A stretch of DNA of 64,000 nucleotides from Taudactylus pleione. Its lineage: Eukaryota > Chordata > Amphibia > Anura > Myobatrachidae. This document shows, piece by piece, positions 58,301-64,000 of the stretch (positions are counted from its first letter, which is position 1; the number at the start of each line of letters is the position of its first letter). Below the pieces are notes generated by a model. The model saw only the letters and a program-made list of their open reading frames with translations. It did not search any database and was not told where the DNA came from. The DNA is taken from contig JAUIMM010000700.1 of the NCBI GenBank assembly GCA_031769625.1, positions 1 through 64,000 on the forward strand. Reading direction: 5' to 3'. Both the position numbers and the translations under genes were made by a program.

Positions 58301-61300
58301 CAAAATCAACTTTAGTCACCGCAGCAAATCTTTTTTAAGGTTTACTGAAAGTTTTAAGCAGAATTTGGGGAATTTTGAAGAAAAAAATATTTGGCTTATT
58401 TTTAAGGTCCGGGGCTTACAGAATTTTTAATACGGGTCAATATCTTTCTGGAGGGTTCTGTGTCAAAATTAAGCACCAAAATCAACTTTTGTCACCGCAG
58501 CAAATCTTTTTTAAGGTTTACTGAAAGTTTTAAGCAGAATTTGGAGATTTTTGAAGAAAAAAATTTTTGGCCGATTTTTAAGGTCCGGGGCTTACAAAAT
58601 TTTTCATACGGGTAAATATCTTTCTGGAGGGTTCTGTGTCAAAATTAAGCACCAAAATCAACTTCTGTCACCGCAGAAAATCTTTTTTAAGGTTTACTGA
58701 AAGTTTTAAGCAGAATTCGGGGATTTTTGAAGAAAAAAATTTTTGGCCGATTTTTAAGCTCTGGGGCTTACAGAATTTTTCATACGGGTAAATATCTTTC
58801 TGGAGGGTTCTGTGTCAAAATTAAGCACCAAAATCAACTTCTGTCACCGCAGCAAATCTTTTTAAGGTTTTCTGAAAGTTTTCAGCAGAATTTTAGGATT
58901 TTTGAAGAAAAAAATTTTTGGCCGATTTTTAAGGTCCGGGGCTTACAGAATTTTTCATATGGGTAAATATCTTTCTGGAGAGTTCTGTGTCAAAATTAAG
59001 CACCAAAATCAACTTCTGTCACCGCAGCAAATCTTTTTTAAGGTTTACTGAAAGTTTTAAGCAGAATTTGCGGATTTTTGAAGAAAAAAAATTTTGCCTG
59101 ATTTTTAAGTTCCGGGGCTTACAGAATATTTCATACGGGTAAATATCTTTCTGGAGGGTTCTGTGTCAAAATTAAGCACCAAAATCAACTTCTGTCACCT
59201 CAGCAAATCTTTTTTAAGGTTTACTGAAAGTTTTAAGCAGAATTTGGGGATTTTTGAAGAAAAACATTTTTGCCCAATTTTTAAGGTCCAGGGCTTACAG
59301 AATTTTTCATACTGGTAAATATCTTTCTGGAGGGTTCTGTGTCAAAATTAAGCACCAAAATCAACTTCTGTCACTGCAGCAAATCTTTTTTAAGGTTTAC
59401 TGAAAGATTTAAGCAGAATTTGGGGATTTTTGAAGAAAAAAATTTTTGCCCGATTTTTAAGGTCCGGGGCTTACAGAATTTTTCATACGGGTAAATATCT
59501 TTCTGGAGGGTTCTGTGTCAAAATTAAGCACCAAAATCAACTTTTGTCACCGCAGCAAATCTTTTTTAAGATTTAATGAAAGTTTTAAGCAAAATTTGGG
59601 GATTTTTGAAGAAAAAAATTTTTGGCCGATTTTTAAGGTCCGGGGCTTACAGAATTTTTCATACGGGTAAATATCTTTCTGGAGGGTTCTGTGTCAAAAT
59701 TAAGCACCAAAATCAACTTTAGTCACCGCAGCAAATCTTTTTTAAGGTTTACTGAAAGTTTTAAGCAGAATTTGGGGATTTTTGAAGAAAAAAATATTTG
59801 GCTTATTTTTAAGGTCCGGGGCTTACAGAATTTTTAATACGGGTAAATCTCTTTCTGGAGGGTTCTGTGTCAAAATTAAGCACCAAAATCAACTTTTGTC
59901 ACCGCAGCAAATCTTTTTTAAGGTTTACTGAAAGTTTTAAGCAGAATTTGGGGATTTTTGAAGAAAAAAATTTTTGGACGATTTTTAAGCTCCGGGGCTT
60001 ACAGAATTTTTCATACGGGTAAATATCTTTCTGGAGGGTTCTGTGTCAAAATTAAGCACCAAAATCAACTTCTGTCACCGCAGCAAAATCTTTTTAAGGT
60101 TTTCTGAAAGTTTTCAGCAGAATTTTAGGATTTTTGAAGAAAAAATTTTTTAGCCGATTTTTAAGGTCCGGGGCTTACAGAATTTTTCATATGGGTAAAT
60201 ATCTTTCTGGAGAGTTATGTGTCAAAATTAAGCACCAAAATCAACTTCTGTCACTGCAGCACATCTTTTTTAAGGTTTACTGAAAGTTTTAAGCAGAATT
60301 TGGGGATTTTTGAAGAAAAAAATTTTTGCCCAATTTTTAAGGTCCGGGGCTTACAGAATTTTTCATACTGGTAAATATCTTTCTGGAGGGTTCTGTGTCA
60401 AAATTAAGCACCAAAATCAACTTCTGTCACTGCAGCAAATCTTTTTTAAGGTTTACTGAAAGATTTAAGCAGAATTTGGGGATTTTTGAAGAAAAAAATT
60501 TTTGCCCGATTTTTAAGGTCCGGGGCTTACAGAATTTTTCATACGGGTAAATATCTTTCTGGAGGGTTCTGTGTCAAAATTAAGCACCAAAATCAACTTT
60601 AGTCACCGCAGCAAATCTTTTTTAAGGTTTACTGAAAGTTTTAAGCAGAATTTGGGGATTTTTGAAGAAAAAAATATTTGGCTTATTTTTAAGGTCCGGG
60701 GCTTACAGAATTTTTAATACGGGTAAATATCTTTCTGGAGGGTTCCGTGTCAAAATTAAGCACCAAAATCAACTTTTTTCACAGCAGCAAATCTTTTTTA
60801 AGGTTTACTGAAAGTTTTAAGCAGAATTTGGGGATTTTTGAAGAAAAAAATTTTTGGCCGATTTTTATGGTCCGGGGCTTACAAAATTTTTCATACGGGT
60901 AAATATCTTTCTGGAGGGTTCTGTGTCAAAATTAAGCACCAAAATCAACTTCTGTCACCGCAGCAAATCTTTTAAAGGTTTACTGAAAGTTTTAAGCAGA
61001 ATTCGGGGATTTTTGAAGAAAAAAATTTTTGGCCGATTTTTAAGCTCCGGGGCTTACAGAATTTTTCATACGGGTAAATATCTTTCTGGAGGGTTCTGTG
61101 TCAAAATTAAGCACCAAAATCAACTTCTGTCACCGCAGCAAATCTTTTTAAGGTTTTCTGAAAGTTTTCAGCAGAATTTTAGGATTTTTGAAGAAAAAAA
61201 TTTTTGGCCGATTTTTAAGGTCCGGGGCTTACAGAATTTTTCATATTTGTAAATATCTTTCTGGAGGGTTCTGTGTCAAATTTATGCACCAAAATCAACT

Positions 61301-63259
61301 TCTGTCACCGCAGCAAATCTTTTTTAAGGTTTACTGAAAGTTTTAAGCAGAATTTGGGGATTTTTGAAGAAAAAAATTTTGGGCCGATTTTTAAGGTCCG
61401 GGCCTTACTGAATTTTTCATATGGGTAAATATCTTTCTGGAGGGTTCTGTGTCAAAATTAAGCACCAAAATCAACTTCTGTCACCTCAGTAAATCTTTTT
61501 TAAGATTTAATGAAAGTTTTAAGCAGAATTTGGGGATTTTTGAAGAAAAAAATTTTTGGCCGATTTTTAAGGTCCGGGGCTTACAGAATTTTTCATACGG
61601 GTAAATATCTTTCTGGAGGGTTCTGTGTCAAAATTAAGCACCAAAATCAACTTTAGTCACCGCAGCAAATCTTTTTTAAGGTTTACTGAAAGTTTTAAGC
61701 AGAATTTGGGGATTTTTGAAGAAAAAAATATTTGGCTTATTTTTAAGGTCCGGGGCTTACAGAATTTTTAATACGGGTAAATATCTTTCTGGAGGGTTCT
61801 GTGTCAAAATTAAGCACCAAAATCAACTTTTGTCACCGCAGCAAATCTTTTTTAAGGTTTACTGAAAGTTTTAAGCAGAATTTGGGGATTTTTGAAGAAA
61901 AAAATTTTTGGACAATTTTTAAGGTCCGGGGCTTACAAAATTTTTCATACGGGTAAATATCTTTCTGGAGGGTTATGTGTCAAAATTAAGCACCAAAATC
62001 AACTTCTGTCACCGCAGCAAATCTTTTTTAAGGTGTACTGAAAGTTTTAATCAGAATTTGGGGATTTTTGAAGAAAAAAATTTTTGGCCGATTTTTAAGG
62101 TCCGGGGCTTACAGAATTTTTCATATGGGTAAATATCTTTCTGGAGAGTTCTGTGTCAAAATTAAGCACCAAAATCAACTTCTGTCACCGCAGCAAATCT
62201 TTTTTAAGGTTTACTGAAAGTTTTAAGCAGAATTTGGGGATTTTTGAAGAAAAAAATTTTTGCCCAATTTTTAAGGTCCGGGGCTTACAGAATTTTTCAT
62301 ACGGGTAAATATCTTTCTGGAGGGTTCTGTGTCAAAATTAAGCACCAAAATCAACTTTAGTCACCACAGCAAATCTTTTTTAAGGTTTACTGAAAGTTTT
62401 AAGCAGAATTTGGGGATTTTTGAAGAAAAAAATTTTGGGTTGATTTTTAAGGTCCGGGCCTTACAGAATTTTTCATACGGGTAAATATCTTTCTGGAGGG
62501 TTCTGTGTCAAAATTAAGCACCAAAATCAACTTCTGTCACCTCAGCAAATATTTTTTAAGGTTTACTGAAAGTTTTAAGCAGAATTTGGGGATTTTTGAA
62601 CAAAAAAATTTTTTGCCCGATTTTTAAGGTCCGGGGCTTACAGAATTTTTCATATGGGTAAATATCTTTCTGGAGGGTTCTGTGTCAAAATTAAGCACCA
62701 AAATCAACTTTTGTCACCGCAGCAAATCTTTTTTAAGATTTAATGAAAGTTTTAAGCAGAATTTGGGGATTTTTGAACAAAAAAATTTGGGGCTGATTTT
62801 TAAGGTCCGGGGCTTACAGAATTTTTCATATGGGTAAATATCTTTCTGGAGGGTTCTGTGTCAAAATTAAGCACCAAAATCAACTTTTGTCACCGCAGCA
62901 AATCTTTTTTAAGGTTTTCTGAAAGTTTTAAGCAGATTTTGGGGATTTTTGAAGAAAAAAATTTTTGGACGATTTTTAAGGTCCGGGGCTTACAGAATTT
63001 TTAATACGGGTAAATATCTTTCTGGAGGGTTCTGTGTCAAAATTAAGCACCAAAATCAACTTCTGTCACCGCAGCAAATCTTTTTAAGGTTTTCTGAAAG
63101 TTTTCAGCAGAATTTTAGGATTTTTGAAGAAAAAAATTTTTGGCCGATTTTTAAGGTCCGGGGCTTACAGAATTTTTCATATGGGTAAATATCTTTCTGG
63201 AGAGTTCTGTGTCAAAATTAAGCACCAAAATCAACTTCTGTCACCGCAGCAAATCTTTT
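52334..63259 (+). repeat. Satellite block D between LINE copies 2 and 3
   Basis: 10926 bp, about 62 monomers plus 24 bp, all in the + orientation. Monomers are more varied than in block A and include small indels (aataacggg near 53684, gtggtcaaaa near 54418). Order is mosaic. A cassette of about six monomers, marked by actttagtcaccg, tttttatggtccg, cttttaaaggttt and aattcgggg, recurs near 52440-53460, 54376-55390 and 60530-61500; the first two are 1936 bp apart. A separate 1407-bp period holds for 57190-59370. Monomers like m4 and m5 of block A reappear near 62430-62790. No genes are visible; the open frames of up to 132 codons are read through satellite and mostly start at non-ATG codons. 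Confidence 0.94.
57190..59370 (+). repeat. 8-monomer tandem duplication (1407 bp) in block D
   Basis: The stretch from about 57190 to 57960 repeats at about 58597 to 59370, with the same run of rare variants: cgcagaaaatc, aattcgggg, taagct, ttgcggattt, gaaaaacatttttgccc and tccagggctt. Similarity drops after cactgcagc in both copies. Confidence 0.8.
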
Positions 63260-63411
63260 GGGAGAGGAGTGTCCTAGGAGGAGGTGGTGAGCTGCTGAGA
63301 CAGGGAGAGGGCTTCCCCAGGCAGGCTGATTCCTCCTGGGGAAGATATCACTGCTGATCCTGCTGTTTGTGGTGCTGAGGATTTGCTGTGGTGCTGCTGC
63401 CTTTCAGCACC
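63260..63411 (+). promoter_or_regulatory. LINE copy 3 5' leader with hairpin
   Basis: 152 bp as in the other copies. The 10-bp inverted repeat is at 63312-63321 and 63335-63344 with the same 13-nt loop. Confidence 0.55.
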
Positions 63412-64000
63412 ATGACTAAGAGAGGCAGACCCCGGGCTGGAGGATCAAGCAGGGGTTCTGTCGCTCCTGTCCCGCCTGACCCGCCTGACTCGCCTAACCT
63501 GCCTGCCGGAGGACTGCAGCGCGAGGCCGTGGATCCACCCGCCGGTTCGCGGAGGCCGCAAGTGTGCGCGGCTGGAGCTCCGGACCCCCCTGTCCCTTTG
63601 GCGCGCCTGCCCGGGAGACGGAGTGCGGGGAGTCTGACGGAGCAGCCGAAGCAGCCGGAGCTGATGGAGCGGACGGCGGCGGCAAGCGGAGGACTCCCTG
63701 TACCAGCGGCGGACGTGCCGGGGAGTCGGAAGGCGGCAGCTGTGCTGGTGGACCCGGCGGCGGGCGGAGGAGGTGTCCTGGACCCCCCTGGACTTTCAGT
63801 TCGGAGAGCGGGGGGTCCAGTGGAGTTCAGCAGAGTGCCAGTCTCCAAACCGCTGGCGGCGGGACCCCCGAGTGACGCAACTCGGGGGGTAATGGCGGCC
63901 CCCGCTAGCGGTGCAGCGGAGGTGGTTATAGTGGCTGCAGACTCTGCCTCCAAACTGTCAGTAGAGGGACCCCCGAGTGAGGCAACTCGGGGGGGTATGG
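63412..64000 (+). CDS. LINE ORF1 protein, copy 3, N-terminal part (runs off the window)
   Basis: ATG at 63412 (gcaccatga) and an open frame of 196 complete codons to the window end. It encodes the Pro/Gly/Ala-rich N-terminus and the first two EGPPSEATRGG-like segments. It has the AGS residues of copy 2 and a private Pro-to-Ser change in the DPP repeat (DSPN). Zinc knuckles and stop lie beyond the window. Hairpins 1 and 2 are present at 63865-63888 and 63970-63993. Confidence 0.88.
   Translation, partial: MTKRGRPRAGGSSRGSVAPVPPDPPDSPNLPAGGLQREAVDPPAGSRRPQVCAAGAPDPPVPLARLPGRRSAGSLTEQPKQPELMERTAAASGGLPVPAADVPGSRKAAAVLVDPAAGGGGVLDPPGLSVRRAGGPVEFSRVPVSKPLAAGPPSDATRGVMAAPASGAAEVVIVAADSASKLSVEGPPSEATRGGM

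Larger units (their letters stand above)
63260..64000 (+). mobile_element. Tx1-like LINE copy 3, 5' part, cut by the window edge
   Basis: The first 741 bp of a third copy, collinear with copies 1 and 2 from gggagaggagtg onward. Here the 5' flank is ordinary satellite (ctgtcaccgcagcaaatctttt, broken off where the monomer would continue tttaagg), not the tctgtagcataccattt found at copies 1 and 2. This places the insertion at the same monomer base and suggests that copy 3 keeps an undecayed left target duplication. Whether the rest of the element is intact cannot be seen. Confidence 0.9.

Noticed and set aside
52765..61252. Open frames of 79 to 132 codons in block D
   Set aside because: They are satellite read across one or two monomers. 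The longer ones start at the ATG made by the tttttatggtcc variant, and the frame is open by chance in a sequence with few stops in that phase.

Overview
The window is eukaryotic repeat DNA. It is a long tandem array of an AT-rich satellite with a monomer of about 176 bp, interrupted by two complete copies and one edge-truncated copy of a non-LTR (LINE) retrotransposon of about 7.2 kb. I see no host gene, tRNA, rRNA or CRISPR. The LINE encodes a CCHC zinc-knuckle ORF1 protein and an ORF2 with an APE-type endonuclease and a reverse transcriptase. This is the layout of the Tx1 clade of the L1 superfamily, best known from Xenopus, whose members often insert at fixed sites. A vertebrate, probably an amphibian, is my best guess. 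That is an inference from the element type only.

Layout. 1-26628: very homogeneous higher-order repeats (HORs). The basic unit is 11 monomers (1937 bp), with 6-, 8- and 9-monomer deletion variants, a 17-monomer tandem duplication (2993 bp) and a two-unit super-repeat (3874 bp). 26629-33920: a second HOR family with periods of 2103 and 2631 bp. Each unit carries the same 90-bp internal inversion of the satellite. 33921-35323: diverged monomers. 35324-42487: LINE copy 1. 42488-45150: 15 diverged monomers. 45151-52333: LINE copy 2. 52334-63259: about 62 monomers in a mosaic of short-range HORs. 63260-64000: the first 741 bp of LINE copy 3, cut by the window edge.

How the parts relate. All three LINEs lie in the same orientation as the monomers and interrupt them at the same base. 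The satellite between copies is a whole number of monomers plus about 24 bp, as expected for target-primed reverse transcription with a target duplication of about 24 bp. The two complete copies have both ORFs intact and differ by only a few residues, so the family was recently active or was recently copied together with the satellite. The likely system is a LINE specialised to live in a satellite, possibly centromeric or pericentromeric. ORF1 also carries three hairpin-forming repeats, one of which shows paired base changes that keep the stem.

The short open frames throughout the satellite start at GTG and are by-products of the repeat. They are not annotated as genes.
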